DNA from: Sphingomonas panacisoli
Lineage (GTDB): Bacteria; Pseudomonadota; Alphaproteobacteria; Sphingomonadales; Sphingomonadaceae
Assembly (NCBI RefSeq): GCF_007859635.1
Contig: NZ_CP042306.1
Coordinates: 1,488,001 to 1,552,000, forward strand
Reading direction: 5' to 3'
Length of the DNA: 64,000 nucleotides
Every line of letters starts with the position of its first letter. Within the stretch, counting starts at the first letter, position 1. Under the pieces are notes generated by a model, which did no database searches, was not told where the DNA came from, and worked only from the letters and a program-made list of their open reading frames with translations. The translations under genes were made by a program, and so were the position numbers. Shown here piece by piece: positions 26,753-36,044 of the stretch.

Positions 26753-27475
26753 ATGCGCGTTCTCGCGATGGCATCGCAGAAGGGCGGATCGGGCAAGACG
26801 ACGCTGTCTGGGCACCTTGCGGTGCAGGCACAGCTCGCCGGCGCCGGACCCGTCGTGCTGATCGATATCGACCCACAGGGGTCGTTGTCCGACTGGTGGA
26901 ACGAGCGCACGGACGAATATCCGGCGTTTGCCCAGACCACGGTTGCGCGGCTCGCCGCCGATCTCGAGGTGCTGCGTCAGCAGGGCTTCAAGATGGCGGT
27001 GATCGACACGCCGCCGGCCATCACGATGGCGATTCAGAGCGTCATCCAGGTCGCCGAGCTGATCGTCATCCCGACGCGTCCGTCGCCGCATGACCTGCGC
27101 GCCGTCGGCGCCACGGTCGATCTATGCGAACGCGCCGGCAAGCCGCTGATCTTCGTCGTCAACGCCGCGACACCCAAGGCAAAGATCACGTCGGAAGCCG
27201 CGGTCGCGCTGTCGCAGCACGGCACCGTCGCGCCGATCACGATCCACCACCGCACCGATTTCGCGGCGTCGATGATCGACGGCCGCACGGTCATGGAAGT
27301 CGACCCCAAGGGCCGTTCGGCGGCCGAAGTCGTCGAGCTGTGGAGCTATATCGCCGATCGTCTCGAAAAGAATTTCCGCCGCACCGTCTTCGCCGCGCCG
27401 ACCAGCGTGCCGTCGACCTTCGGCATGCAGCGTCCCGCGGCGGGCGGTGGCTTCGGCCGTCGCGTGCTGGGCTGA
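26753..27475 (+). CDS. ParA family ATPase
   Basis: A 240-residue ParA/MinD-type ATPase. The deviant Walker A is ASQKGGSGKTT (K10 and K15), the Walker A' is VVLIDIDPQGSLSDWW and the Walker B region is VIDTPPAI. The C-terminal 25 residues are flexible, with Pro and Gly. It has no HTH, so it is the short chromosomal type used to position cargo (plasmids, chemoreceptors, polar structures) rather than the long plasmid type. The downstream RHH-like protein is a natural adaptor or DNA-binding partner. A SPOR protein follows. Cargo is unknown. ATG at 26753 with a GGGGAG-type ribosome site. Confidence 0.9.
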   Translation: MRVLAMASQKGGSGKTTLSGHLAVQAQLAGAGPVVLIDIDPQGSLSDWWNERTDEYPAFAQTTVARLAADLEVLRQQGFKMAVIDTPPAITMAIQSVIQVAELIVIPTRPSPHDLRAVGATVDLCERAGKPLIFVVNAATPKAKITSEAAVALSQHGTVAPITIHHRTDFAASMIDGRTVMEVDPKGRSAAEVVELWSYIADRLEKNFRRTVFAAPTSVPSTFGMQRPAAGGGFGRRVLG

Positions 27476-27485
27476 GGGGGTCGCG

Positions 27486-28082
27486 ATGATGAGCGAACCC
27501 AAGCCTTTTGCCTCGCTGTCCTCGGGCCTGTTGGCGCGCAAGGGTCAGGCGAAGCCGGCCATGCGTCCGCAGGGCTTCACTGGCGGCTATTCGTCGCTGG
27601 CGGGCGGCCTGGAAGACCTCGGCTGGAACGACATGGGTCAGATGATCGAGCCTGAGGCCGACGTCCATCCGATCCACGAGAACGAGATCGTCGCGCCGCC
27701 CGAGGGCGTGCCGCCGGTCCTGGCGCAGCGCCGCCAGCTGAAGGAAGAACTCGAAGCCCCGGTCATCGAGGCTCCGATCGACGATCATCAGGTCGCGATC
27801 GATGCGCCGACGCCGCCGGTGCCCGCCGAAGTGGTGTCGATCGTCCGCCGTCCGGTGTCGGTCGCGACCGCCAATCGGCTGGCGCGCGAGACTCGGCACA
27901 AGGCCAAGGCGGCGTTCACGCTCCGCCTCGACGAAGACCGCCACCTCCGCCTGCGCCTCGCGAGTGCGCTTAGTGGCCGGTCGGCGCAGCAATTGGTGAC
28001 CGAAGCGCTCGACGCGTTTCTCGAATCTGTTCCCGAAGTCGACGACCTGGCGCGCCAGGTTCCGGTTCGGGCCAAGGGTTGA
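27486..28082 (+). CDS. Hypothetical protein with C-terminal ribbon-helix-helix-like region
   Basis: A 198-residue protein. Residues 1-40 are basic and Gly-rich, residues 60-125 are acidic with many Pro, and the last 60 (KAAFTLRLDEDRHLRLRLASALSGRSAQQLVTEALDAFL, split by family pattern into a strand and two helices) resemble a ribbon-helix-helix DNA-binding fold. Such a layout, a disordered N-terminus plus RHH, is seen in ParB-like or McdB-like partners of small ParA proteins. It begins 10 bases after parA with GAGGGGG as ribosome site. Two ATGs (27486, 27489) are possible. I infer it is the ParA partner; the fold call is from pattern only. Confidence 0.65.
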   Translation: MMSEPKPFASLSSGLLARKGQAKPAMRPQGFTGGYSSLAGGLEDLGWNDMGQMIEPEADVHPIHENEIVAPPEGVPPVLAQRRQLKEELEAPVIEAPIDDHQVAIDAPTPPVPAEVVSIVRRPVSVATANRLARETRHKAKAAFTLRLDEDRHLRLRLASALSGRSAQQLVTEALDAFLESVPEVDDLARQVPVRAKG

Positions 28083-28097
28083 TTGGGGGCTTTTGAG

Positions 28098-29414
28098 ATG
28101 AAGACCATCGGTTTGAACGCGAGCCTTTCAGCACTGGCGCTGTGCGTCGCGGTCGGCGGCCTGGTTCAGGGTGTCGCAGCTGCCGGCGAACGCACGGCGG
28201 CACAGCTTGCCGCGGCGGCCCGCGACGACGCATCGAAAGCGTCGAGGGCGATCGCCAAGCGGAACGCCGACGACGCGGTACGCTACGCAGAGCTAGCCGT
28301 GGGCGAACAGCCGCAGTCGGCCGAATATCGCGCCTTGCTGGGTCAGGCGTATCTGATCGCCGGCCGCTTCAGTTCGGCCAGCACCGCGCTCACCGATTCG
28401 CTCGGCCTGGCGCCGGGTGACGGCAAGGTCGCGCTCAACCTCGCGCTCGCGCAGATCGCCGAGGGCGATTGGCAGGGTGCGCGCCGTACGCTCGACAGCA
28501 ATTCGGGTTCGATCTCGGTCAGCGACCGTGGTCTGGCGATGGCGCTGGCGGGCGATCCCGGCTCGGCGGTCGATCTGATGCTGCCGATGGCGCGTCAGCC
28601 GGGCGCCGATTCGAAGCTGCGTCAAAATCTCGCGCTCAGCCTCGCACTGGGCGGCCGTTGGCAGGATGCCAAGGTCGTTGCCGGTATGGACCTGTCGCCG
28701 ACCGAAACCGACAAGCGGATCGAAGAATGGGCCGCGTTCGCGCGTCCCACCGGTCGCGCCGATCAGGTCGCATCGCTGCTGGGCGTGAGCCCGGTGTCCG
28801 ATCCCGGCCAGCCGATCGCGCTGGCGCTCAACGCCGCGACTCCGGTCGTCGCCGTCGCCGCCGTCGCGCCGACCCCGGTCACCGGTGCGCCGGCCGCTGC
28901 CTTTGTCGCCGCTCCTGCTCCTGCCACCGTCGTTGATCCGATGGTCGCACCGAAGCCTTCGGTATCCGGCGTCGTGTTCGGTGCGCGGGCCGAAGTCGTG
29001 CAGCCGCTGCCGATCAAGGCCGTGGTGACGGCGCCGGTCAAGCCGGTCGTCGCGTCATCGCCGGTCAAATCCAAGAATTTCGTCAAACCCCTGGTCGCAA
29101 CCACCACCCCGGGCGCTTCCAAGGTCGGCGTGAAGCCTGTCGTCGGGAAGGGCAACTTCGTTGTCCAGCTCGGCGCCTATGACAGCGCGGGCGTCGCTCG
29201 CGATGGCTGGGCACGGGCTTCACGCAATTTTTCGGGCTATGCGCCGCAAGGCATGCCGATCACGGTGGCGGGCAAGACCTATTACCGTCTATCGGTCGGT
29301 GGCTTCGACGAAGCGGGCGCCAAGCGCCTGTGCTCGAACTATCGCGCCAAGGGCGGCAAGTGCTTCGTGCGCGCGACCGCGGGCGACACCGCCGCGGCCT
29401 GGACGAAGAAGTAA
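28098..29414 (+). CDS. TPR and SPOR domain exported protein
   Basis: A 438-residue protein with a signal peptide (MKTIGLNASLSALALCVAVGG, cut around VAAAG). A TPR-like helical region (residues 35-200: VRYAELAVGEQPQSAEYRALLGQAYLIAGRF and similar) is followed by a long Ala/Pro/Val linker (240-350) and a C-terminal SPOR domain (VVQLGAYDSAGVARDGW...YYRLSVGGFD). Proteins of this type bind peptidoglycan at division sites. It is 15 bases downstream of the RHH-like gene and likely in the same operon as parA. The frameshifted Sel1-SPOR gene on the other side of parA has the same overall architecture. Confidence 0.85.
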   Translation: MKTIGLNASLSALALCVAVGGLVQGVAAAGERTAAQLAAAARDDASKASRAIAKRNADDAVRYAELAVGEQPQSAEYRALLGQAYLIAGRFSSASTALTDSLGLAPGDGKVALNLALAQIAEGDWQGARRTLDSNSGSISVSDRGLAMALAGDPGSAVDLMLPMARQPGADSKLRQNLALSLALGGRWQDAKVVAGMDLSPTETDKRIEEWAAFARPTGRADQVASLLGVSPVSDPGQPIALALNAATPVVAVAAVAPTPVTGAPAAAFVAAPAPATVVDPMVAPKPSVSGVVFGARAEVVQPLPIKAVVTAPVKPVVASSPVKSKNFVKPLVATTTPGASKVGVKPVVGKGNFVVQLGAYDSAGVARDGWARASRNFSGYAPQGMPITVAGKTYYRLSVGGFDEAGAKRLCSNYRAKGGKCFVRATAGDTAAAWTKK

Positions 29415-29415
29415 A

Positions 29416-30615
29416 CTAAGCCAAAATCTCCGCGCCGCCCTTCCACAGGCGGAGCACTTTTCCTTGAGCCGGCAACCCGTCGAATGGCGTGTTGCCGGCT
29501 CTTGCCGTCATGGCCTCGCCCTTGATCTGCCACGGTGCGGTTTCGTCGAGCAACAGCAGATCGGCCGACATGCCGGGCGCCAGCGAGCCGGTTTCCACAC
29601 CGAGGATCCTGGCGGGGTTGGCCGCAAGAAGCGCGAACAGCCGCTCGATCGGCAGGTCGAGCGATAGCGATAGCGCAAGCAACGTCTCCGCCCCCGACGC
29701 GCCGGCCGCGGCATCCGCGAAGGGCAGGCGCTTTTCCTCCGGCCCGCGCGGGTCGTGTCCCGAACACAGCACGTCGACGGTGCCGTCCCTGACCGCTGCC
29801 AGTGCGGCCTGACGGTCGCTCTCGTCGCGCAACGGCGGCGACAGGTGCGCGAAGGTGCGGAAATCGCTCATCGCATTGTCGGACAGCAGGAGATGGGCAG
29901 GGGTGATCCCGCAGGTCACGCGCGCGCCACGTCGTTTGGCGGCGCGGATAAGAGCGAAGCCCGCTGCGGTCGTGACCTGACGAACGTGCAGCCGCGCGCC
30001 GGTTTCCTCGGCCAAGGCGACATCGCGCGCGACCGCGAGCGCCTCGGCAATCGCAGGCGCAGCGGGCAGACCGAGTCGGGTCGCGGTCTCACCCTCGGTC
30101 GCAACCTTGCCGTCGGTCAGTCCGCCATCCTCGGCATGCGTGATCACGGCCAGATCGAGGTCGCGGGCATAGGCCAGCACTTTCCGCATCACCCCGGAGT
30201 CCGCGATCCAGCGCCGGCCGGTCGACACGGCTTTCGCGCCGGCTCCCTTCATGATCGCCATTTCGGCAAGATCGATCCCGGCCAGTCCTTTGGTCGCGGC
30301 GGCGATCGGGTGGATCCACAGGCGCGGCTTGCCGACCAGAGACGCACGCTGAACGATGCCCGGGTCGTCGAGCACCGGCGATTGATCGGGCATCAGCCCG
30401 ACCCGCACGATTCCACCCGCGCGGAACGCTGCGCGGTCGATGGCGAACACGCCGAGATCGACAATGCCGGGCGCCAGCGTCTTGCCTCTACAATCGATTG
30501 TCGTCGCGTTCGGGGCAGGGGAGCCGACGATCGTCCCGTCACGGACGTGAAGTTCGCCCGGCTCCGCACCGTCGGGTCGCACGATGCGCGCGTTGACGAA
30601 GCTGAGGTCGGTCAT
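29416..30615 (-). CDS. Dihydroorotase-like protein lacking metal-binding His residues (PyrC' / PyrX type)
   Basis: This 399-residue amidohydrolase-fold protein is aligned by context with dihydroorotase. Where an active enzyme has Asp-x-His-x-His after the ALPGxxD strand, this one reads [11 protein letters not shown], with no His. The later ITHAEDGGL keeps one His, but the usual HxxxE and DHAP positions read CSGHDPRGP and ITPAHLLL. Such non-catalytic DHOases in Pseudomonas and others form a structural complex with PyrB. Here the gene overlaps pyrB by four bases (ATGA), exactly as expected for that partner. An active PyrC should lie elsewhere. The start at 30615 is the usual MTDLSF. Confidence 0.85.
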   Translation of the reverse strand: MTDLSFVNARIVRPDGAEPGELHVRDGTIVGSPAPNATTIDCRGKTLAPGIVDLGVFAIDRAAFRAGGIVRVGLMPDQSPVLDDPGIVQRASLVGKPRLWIHPIAAATKGLAGIDLAEMAIMKGAGAKAVSTGRRWIADSGVMRKVLAYARDLDLAVITHAEDGGLTDGKVATEGETATRLGLPAAPAIAEALAVARDVALAEETGARLHVRQVTTAAGFALIRAAKRRGARVTCGITPAHLLLSDNAMSDFRTFAHLSPPLRDESDRQAALAAVRDGTVDVLCSGHDPRGPEEKRLPFADAAAGASGAETLLALSLSLDLPIERLFALLAANPARILGVETGSLAPGMSADLLLLDETAPWQIKGEAMTARAGNTPFDGLPAQGKVLRLWKGGAEILA

Positions 30616-31598
30616 GCCCACCCCTCCACGCCGCGCGCGCGTCGTGTCAGCACATCGAGGCATGCCATGCGCACCGCAACGCCCATTTCGACCTGCTCGG
30701 TGATGGCCGATTGCACACCGTCGGCGACATTCGAATCGATCTCGACCCCGCGGTTCATCGGGCCGGGATGCATCACGAGCGCGCCAGGCTTGGCACGTTC
30801 GAGCCGCTCGGTCGTCAGCCCGTAGCGAAGATGGAATTCGCGTGTGGACGGAATGAACGCTCCCGACATCCGCTCGTTCTGCAGGCGCAGCATCATCACA
30901 ACGTCGGCGCCGTCGAGCGCAGCGTCGAAATCGGCGTAGGGCGTCACGCCCATCCGCTCGATGGCGGCGGGCATGAGCGTCGCCGGCGCAACCACGCGAA
31001 CCTCCGCGGCCAGCGCGGTCAGCGCCAGGATGTTGGATCGCGCGACGCGACTGTGCAGGATATCGCCGCAGATAACCACGCGCTGGCCCGCGATCGACCC
31101 GCGCCGCCGCCGGATCGTCAGTGCGTCGAGCAGGGCTTGCGTGGGATGCTCATGGCTGCCGTCGCCGGCGTTGAGCACCGGGCAATCGACCTTGTCCGCA
31201 ATCAACCGCACCGCGCCCGAACTCGCATGACGGATGACGATCATGTCGGCGCGCATTGCGTTCAGCGTCTGCGCGGTGTCGATCAGCGTCTCGCCCTTCT
31301 TCACGCTCGATTGCGCGACCGCCATGTTGACGACGTCCGCACCAAGCCGCTTCCCCGCGATCTCGAACGACAGCAATGTGCGCGTAGAGTTCTCAAAGAA
31401 CGCATTGATCAGCGTCAGGCCTGCGAGCCGCTTGTCGGGTTTGGCGCGATTGCGATTGGCCTCGATCCATTGCTCGGCTTCGTCGAGCAGGAACGCGATC
31501 TCGTGCGGTTGAAGACCGTCGATTCCGGTCAGGTGCCCGTGCGGGAAGACGGCGCCGCCCGAAATGAGGGCGGCGGGGCGATGATCGGACGATTGCAT
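30612..31598 (-). CDS. pyrB: Aspartate carbamoyltransferase catalytic subunit
   Basis: A 328-residue ATCase. The carbamoyl-phosphate loop is [28 protein letters not shown] contains the catalytic Lys and Ser, and [13 protein letters not shown] and [13 protein letters not shown] complete the aspartate site. It makes carbamoyl aspartate in pyrimidine synthesis. The following gene on the same transcript is an inactive DHOase-like subunit, so the enzyme is likely a PyrB-PyrX dodecamer as in Pseudomonas. No regulatory PyrI is nearby. The N-terminus ([19 protein letters not shown]) is longer than in E. coli, typical of this class. Confidence 0.95.
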   Translation of the reverse strand: MQSSDHRPAALISGGAVFPHGHLTGIDGLQPHEIAFLLDEAEQWIEANRNRAKPDKRLAGLTLINAFFENSTRTLLSFEIAGKRLGADVVNMAVAQSSVKKGETLIDTAQTLNAMRADMIVIRHASSGAVRLIADKVDCPVLNAGDGSHEHPTQALLDALTIRRRRGSIAGQRVVICGDILHSRVARSNILALTALAAEVRVVAPATLMPAAIERMGVTPYADFDAALDGADVVMMLRLQNERMSGAFIPSTREFHLRYGLTTERLERAKPGALVMHPGPMNRGVEIDSNVADGVQSAITEQVEMGVAVRMACLDVLTRRARGVEGWA

Positions 31599-31720
31599 TA
31601 AAGCCGTCGCCTAAACCGAGCGAGCCTCGCGCGCAAGGCACGCCAGTACCTAATCTAGATTAGGATTCGATGGGTTCCCTTCGTGACGTTTTTTGGACAA
31701 AGCAGTCAGCGGGGGAATCA

Positions 31721-32602
31721 ATGTCAGATCGGGTCGCACCCGGGCGCGCCGCGCCCGACGTCCGTTTTTACCTGCCGGCGCCGCTGTTGCGGTCGCTGGT
31801 CACATCCTATTACGTCGTCGATGCGCCTGGGCCTCTGGCCGATTTCACGCATCCCGAATGGGGCAACATCCGCTTTCTGCTGGTCGGCGACATGCGGTTC
31901 GGCAGCCCCGACGGCCACGACATGACGCCGCCGCCGGCACCCGCCGTCATTTTCGGCCCGACCGACCGTACGCGCCGGTTCGACAGCCGAGGAGGTCTGA
32001 CGATCGGCATCGGGCTGACGCCGATCGGCTGGTTGAGCCTGATCGGCAGCGACGCGTCGAAGGCCGCGAATGCTATCCTGCCGCTCGGCGACGAGCTCGG
32101 CACCCCGGGCGAGGCGCTCCGCCAGACCCTGGCCGCGGCGCAGGACGATGCGGCGATGGTGGCGATCCTCGACGCCCTGCTAATGGCGCGTAGGCCCGAA
32201 CCGAGCCGGTATCACGATGCCGTCGCGAAGGTTCAACAGGCACTGCTCGACGGCAAAGCAGATCAGGTCGCGGAACTCGCCGAGGCAGTCGAGATGGAGC
32301 AACGCACGCTGCACCGCGTGTGCCGCACGGTGTTCGGTTTCTCGCCAGTGCGCCTACTGCGACGCCAGCGCTTCCTGCGCACGCTCGCGAAGGTCCGCGA
32401 CGCGCTCGATCAGCCGCTCGGCCAGCTCATCGATTCGCAATATTACGATCAGGCGCACTTCAACCGCGACTTCAAGGCGTACATGGGCATGACGCCGATG
32501 ACGTATTTCGGTACCCCCCGCGAAGTCATGCGCCGGGCGGCGGAACAGCGTAATGCGCTCCTCGGCGCGCCGGTGCAGGGTCTCCACATCCCCCGAAAAT
32601 AG
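31721..32602 (+). CDS. AraC family transcriptional regulator
   Basis: A 293-residue regulator. The C-terminal AraC/XylS DNA-binding region (about residues 190-270) has two helix-turn-helix units: VAELAEAVEMEQRTLHRVCRTVFGF and the end motif LIDSQYYDQAHFNRDFKAYMGMTP. The N-terminal part (1-180) resembles the DUF6597 or cupin-like sensor often paired with AraC in alphaproteobacteria (VRFYLPAPLLRSLVTSYYVV, GNIRFLLVGD). The ligand and target genes are unknown. It is divergent from pyrB and converges on ruvX three bases away. The start at ATG 31721 follows GGGGGAATCA. Confidence 0.87.
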   Translation: MSDRVAPGRAAPDVRFYLPAPLLRSLVTSYYVVDAPGPLADFTHPEWGNIRFLLVGDMRFGSPDGHDMTPPPAPAVIFGPTDRTRRFDSRGGLTIGIGLTPIGWLSLIGSDASKAANAILPLGDELGTPGEALRQTLAAAQDDAAMVAILDALLMARRPEPSRYHDAVAKVQQALLDGKADQVAELAEAVEMEQRTLHRVCRTVFGFSPVRLLRRQRFLRTLAKVRDALDQPLGQLIDSQYYDQAHFNRDFKAYMGMTPMTYFGTPREVMRRAAEQRNALLGAPVQGLHIPRK

Positions 32603-32605
32603 TTG

Positions 32606-33067
32606 CTACACGCCAACCAGCGCGTCGATCGCCCCCTGCAGGATGTAACTCGCGGCGAGTTTATCGACCCGTTCGGCCCGTTTGGCGCGCGACAGGTCCT
32701 CGGCGATCATCTGGCGCTCCACCGCTTGGGTCGACCAACGTTCGTCCCACAGCAGGATCGGCAGGGCCAGGTCGGTCAGGTTGCGCGCGAACGCTCGCGT
32801 CGATTGCGTGCGCGGACTGTCGCTGCCGTCGAGGTTGAGTGGGAGGCCGACGACGAGCCCCTTGACCGCCTGGCCGCCGATCATCGCGATCAGTTGCGCC
32901 TTATCGGCCGTGAACTTCGTGCGGCGGATCAGCTCGGCCGGGCTCGCGAAACTCCATCCGGCGTCACATAGCGCCGTACCGATCGTCTTGGTCCCGACAT
33001 CGAGCCCCAGCAGCCGACCGCCTTCCGGCAAGGCTGCGCGATAGGTTCCTCGATCCTCGGTGATCAT
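32606..33067 (-). CDS. ruvX: Putative pre-16S rRNA nuclease / Holliday junction resolvase RuvX (YqgF)
   Basis: A 153-residue RNase H-fold protein. The first strand is [18 protein letters not shown] with the catalytic Asp, followed by [27 protein letters not shown] and the final [16 protein letters not shown] with the acidic D. YqgF processes the 5' end of 16S rRNA and was first proposed as a Holliday junction resolvase. The start at 33067 overlaps the stop of the upstream hydrolase (ATGA), so it is co-transcribed with it. In many alphaproteobacteria it lies near gatCA, as here. Confidence 0.92.
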   Translation of the reverse strand: MITEDRGTYRAALPEGGRLLGLDVGTKTIGTALCDAGWSFASPAELIRRTKFTADKAQLIAMIGGQAVKGLVVGLPLNLDGSDSPRTQSTRAFARNLTDLALPILLWDERWSTQAVERQMIAEDLSRAKRAERVDKLAASYILQGAIDALVGV

Positions 33068-34191
33068 TTTCCGGCAGGCGCGGGGGTTGCGCCCCACTTC
33101 GCCTGATACCGCCGCATCACGTCGCGGCGGACGTTCGCCCAGAACAGCGAATAATCGAACACGTGATAGTTGTTGCCCGGCAACACGTAACCGCCCAGAT
33201 CGATCGGCGTTCCGATCGACAGCAGCCCGCGCCCGGTGCACGCCGCCGGCACGCCAGGTATTGCGAGCATCGCGGTGTCGAGCGCCTTGGTCGGCACCAA
33301 CGTCCCCAGGTTGTCCTTCGCTTCGGCCGTACCATTCGCCGTGCCGGTGATCGGGTTCGTGCAGACCATTGCCGTGTCCTTGCGCGGCTGGCCGTCGAAC
33401 CCGGTCGTCGCATCATAGACATCGAGCACCTGCGACGGATCGGCGGGTTCGGCGTAGCTTTGCCACGACAGGATGCAGCCAGCCTGATCGGCGGCGGTGC
33501 ATTCGGGCAAGCCGAGCACCGGCAGATCGGCGGTCTTCGATATCGGCCAGCCGACGACGTACGCCGCGACGATCCGGTTCGCGAGCGGCTTGCCCGCGAC
33601 GCGCTCCCGCAACAGTCGCTCGAGGTGCAGCGCGCCCTGACTATGTCCCGCGAGCACGATCGGCCGATCAGGCCCCACTTCCGCCAGAAATTCGTCGAAC
33701 GCTGCGAGCACGTCCCTGTACGCGAAATCGAGCGCCTTCTCGGCGTCCGCCTGGCTGGTGAGGAACGCACCGAACGTCGCTTGTCGATAACGCGGCGCCC
33801 AAACATCGCCGATCTCGTTGAACGCGGAAGCCTGACCCTTGAGAAACACGCGCGCATATTGGTTGGCCCGCGGGTCGTCGAGCGGTGCGTTCCAGTGCGC
33901 GCGGTCGATGTACGAGGTAGGATGGATGAAGAAAACCGCCGCGGGACGCTTGTCGCCCGGCTTGAAGTTCGCGGGCGTCCACAAGGCAGGATTGCCCGGA
34001 ATGTCGGGCCGCGCGAACCACATATCGGCATTCTTGTAGCGCTGCGCCGGCGTCGCGGGGCCACCGGCAAAGCTCTCGCCCGGTACCAGCGCCAGCTTCA
34101 TCAATTCCTTCTGGAAATAATAGAGCAAGCCGGCGCCGATCGTGAACAGCACGATCAGGATGATGACGGCGTAGAGGAATTTGCGAGCCAT
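33064..34191 (-). CDS. DUF3089 alpha/beta hydrolase, membrane-anchored
   Basis: A 375-residue protein with an N-terminal membrane anchor (residues 4-25, [20 protein letters not shown]). A serine-hydrolase fold of the DUF3089 family follows, with [10 protein letters not shown] near residue 90 and the nucleophile elbow [11 protein letters not shown] with Ser near residue 178. Its length and motifs agree with family members that are cytoplasmic-membrane or periplasmic esterases of unknown substrate. It is adjacent and divergent to gatC (65 bases between starts) and overlaps ruvX at its end. Confidence 0.85.
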   Translation of the reverse strand: MARKFLYAVIILIVLFTIGAGLLYYFQKELMKLALVPGESFAGGPATPAQRYKNADMWFARPDIPGNPALWTPANFKPGDKRPAAVFFIHPTSYIDRAHWNAPLDDPRANQYARVFLKGQASAFNEIGDVWAPRYRQATFGAFLTSQADAEKALDFAYRDVLAAFDEFLAEVGPDRPIVLAGHSQGALHLERLLRERVAGKPLANRIVAAYVVGWPISKTADLPVLGLPECTAADQAGCILSWQSYAEPADPSQVLDVYDATTGFDGQPRKDTAMVCTNPITGTANGTAEAKDNLGTLVPTKALDTAMLAIPGVPAACTGRGLLSIGTPIDLGGYVLPGNNYHVFDYSLFWANVRRDVMRRYQAKWGATPAPAGK

Positions 34192-34256
34192 GCAGCGCCG
34201 TTGCCCGATAGCCAGAACGGTTGCAATCTCGGCGCTCGGCCTTTAGCCGCGCCTGC

Positions 34257-34559
34257 ATGTCCGTAGACGCCGCAACCGTAAAGAAGATCGCGAGCCTTGC
34301 TCGTATCGCGATCACCGACGAGGAGGTCGCGAAGATCGCGCCCGAACTCGATAATATTATGGGCTGGATCGAGCAGTTGGGCGAGGTCGACACGTCGGGC
34401 ATCGCGCCGATGACCGCGGTTATCCCCAATCATTTGCGCCTGCGCGACGACGTGGTCGATGCCGACCCGCTGACCGCCGGCGGCAAGCGCGCGGCGGTCC
34501 TGGCGAACGCTCCGCAGGCCGAGCATGGCTTCTTCACCGTGCCGAAGGTGATCGAATAG
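34257..34559 (+). CDS. gatC: Aspartyl/glutamyl-tRNA amidotransferase subunit C
   Basis: A 100-residue GatC. It starts [35 protein letters not shown] and ends with the [11 protein letters not shown] tail, the usual marks of this belt subunit. It wraps around GatA and GatB in the GatCAB complex, which turns Glu-tRNA(Gln) into Gln-tRNA(Gln), and Asp-tRNA(Asn) into Asn-tRNA(Asn). Its TAG stop overlaps the GTG start of gatA (TAGTG). No gatB follows in the window, so that gene must be elsewhere. Confidence 0.94.
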   Translation: MSVDAATVKKIASLARIAITDEEVAKIAPELDNIMGWIEQLGEVDTSGIAPMTAVIPNHLRLRDDVVDADPLTAGGKRAAVLANAPQAEHGFFTVPKVIE

Positions 34560-36043
34560 TGGCCGACATCACTGATCTCGGCGTGGCCGCCATCCGCGAC
34601 GGCGTACGCGCCGGCACCTTCTCCGCGACCGACGTAGCCGAGGCGTTCAATGCGCAGGTCGCCAAGGCGAAGACGCTGAACACGTTCCTGGTCGAGACTC
34701 CCGAGCACGCACTCGCCGCCGCCAAAGCCACCGACGACGCGCGCGCCAAGGGTGACGAGCTCAAGCCGCTCGCCGGTGTGCCGATCGGGATGAAGGACCT
34801 GTTCTGCACGAAGGGCGTGGCCTCGACGGCGGCGAGCCATATCCTCGAAGGGTTCAAGCCTGAGTACGGATCGACCGTCTCGCAGAATCTGTGGGATGCG
34901 GGCGCGGGCATGTTGGGCAAGCTCAACATGGACCAGTTCGCAATGGGATCGTCGAACGAGACCTCGTATTTCGGTAACGTCATCAGCCCGTGGCGGCGCA
35001 GAGACGGCGGCAACGCGCCGCTCGCGCCCGGCGGCTCGTCGGGGGGCAGCTCGGCGGCGATCGCGGCGCGGCTGTGCCCGGCGGCGACTGGCACCGACAC
35101 TGGCGGTTCGATCCGTCAGCCGGCGGCGTTCACCGGCATTTCTGGCATCAAGCCTACCTATGGGCGTTGCTCGCGCTGGGGAGTGGTGGCGTTTTCGTCC
35201 AGCCTCGATCAGGCTGGGCCGATGGCGCGTGATGTGCGCGACTGCGCGATCATGCTCGAGGCGATGGCCGGGTTCGACGCGAAGGATGCGACCAGCCTCC
35301 AGCTCGACGTACCCAGGTGGGAAGCGGGCCTGAACGCCAGCCTGGCCGGCAAGCGGATCGGTATCCCCAAGGAATATCGCGTCGATAATATGCCGGCCGA
35401 GATCGAGGCGCTGTGGCAGCAGGGCATTCAATGGGTCAAGGACGCCGGCGCCGAGGTGGTCGAGGTGTCGTTGCCGCACACCAAATACGCGCTGCCGGCC
35501 TATTACATCATCGCGCCGGCGGAGGCGTCGTCCAATCTCGCGCGCTATGACGGCGTACGGTACGGACTGCGTGACCTGCCCGAGGGGGCGAACTTGCAGG
35601 ATATGTATGCCGCGACCCGGGCCGAAGGCTTTGGTGCCGAGGTGAAGCGCCGCATCCTGATCGGCACTTACGTCCTGTCGGCAGGATTTTACGACGCGTA
35701 CTTCACACAAGCTTCGAAGGTCCGTGCGCTGATCGCTCGCGATTTCGACGAGGCGTGGAAGTCGTGCGACCTGCTCCTGACCCCGACCGCACCTTCGGCC
35801 GCGTTCGCGCTGGGCGAGAAGTCGGCCGATCCGATCGCGATGTACCTCAACGATGTCTTCACGGTGCCGTCTAGCCTTGCCGGGCTACCGGCGATGTCGG
35901 TGCCGGGCGGGCTCGACAAGGACGGCTTGCCGCTGGGGCTGCAGGTGATCGGCAAGGCGCTGGACGAGCAGGGCGTACTGAACGCGTGCCTGGCGATCGA
36001 GGAGCGGGCCGGATTTACGGCACGGCCTGAGGTGTGGTGGTAG
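34559..36043 (+). CDS. gatA: Aspartyl/glutamyl-tRNA amidotransferase subunit A
   Basis: A 494-residue amidase-signature enzyme. The catalytic triad is K79 (GMKDLF), a Ser in the GGSSGGSS loop near 160-165, and nucleophile S184 in [15 protein letters not shown]. It releases ammonia from glutamine for transfer to the mischarged tRNA. The GTG start at 34559 overlaps gatC. Full length for the family. The following genes are on the other strand, so the operon is gatCA only. Confidence 0.96.
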   Translation: MADITDLGVAAIRDGVRAGTFSATDVAEAFNAQVAKAKTLNTFLVETPEHALAAAKATDDARAKGDELKPLAGVPIGMKDLFCTKGVASTAASHILEGFKPEYGSTVSQNLWDAGAGMLGKLNMDQFAMGSSNETSYFGNVISPWRRRDGGNAPLAPGGSSGGSSAAIAARLCPAATGTDTGGSIRQPAAFTGISGIKPTYGRCSRWGVVAFSSSLDQAGPMARDVRDCAIMLEAMAGFDAKDATSLQLDVPRWEAGLNASLAGKRIGIPKEYRVDNMPAEIEALWQQGIQWVKDAGAEVVEVSLPHTKYALPAYYIIAPAEASSNLARYDGVRYGLRDLPEGANLQDMYAATRAEGFGAEVKRRILIGTYVLSAGFYDAYFTQASKVRALIARDFDEAWKSCDLLLTPTAPSAAFALGEKSADPIAMYLNDVFTVPSSLAGLPAMSVPGGLDKDGLPLGLQVIGKALDEQGVLNACLAIEERAGFTARPEVWW

Positions 36044-36044
36044 G

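Noticed and set aside
26753..27475. Considered as a plasmid-type partition locus
   Set aside because: ParA is the short type without an HTH, no parS-like repeats are visible, and the flanking genes are chromosomal metabolic genes.
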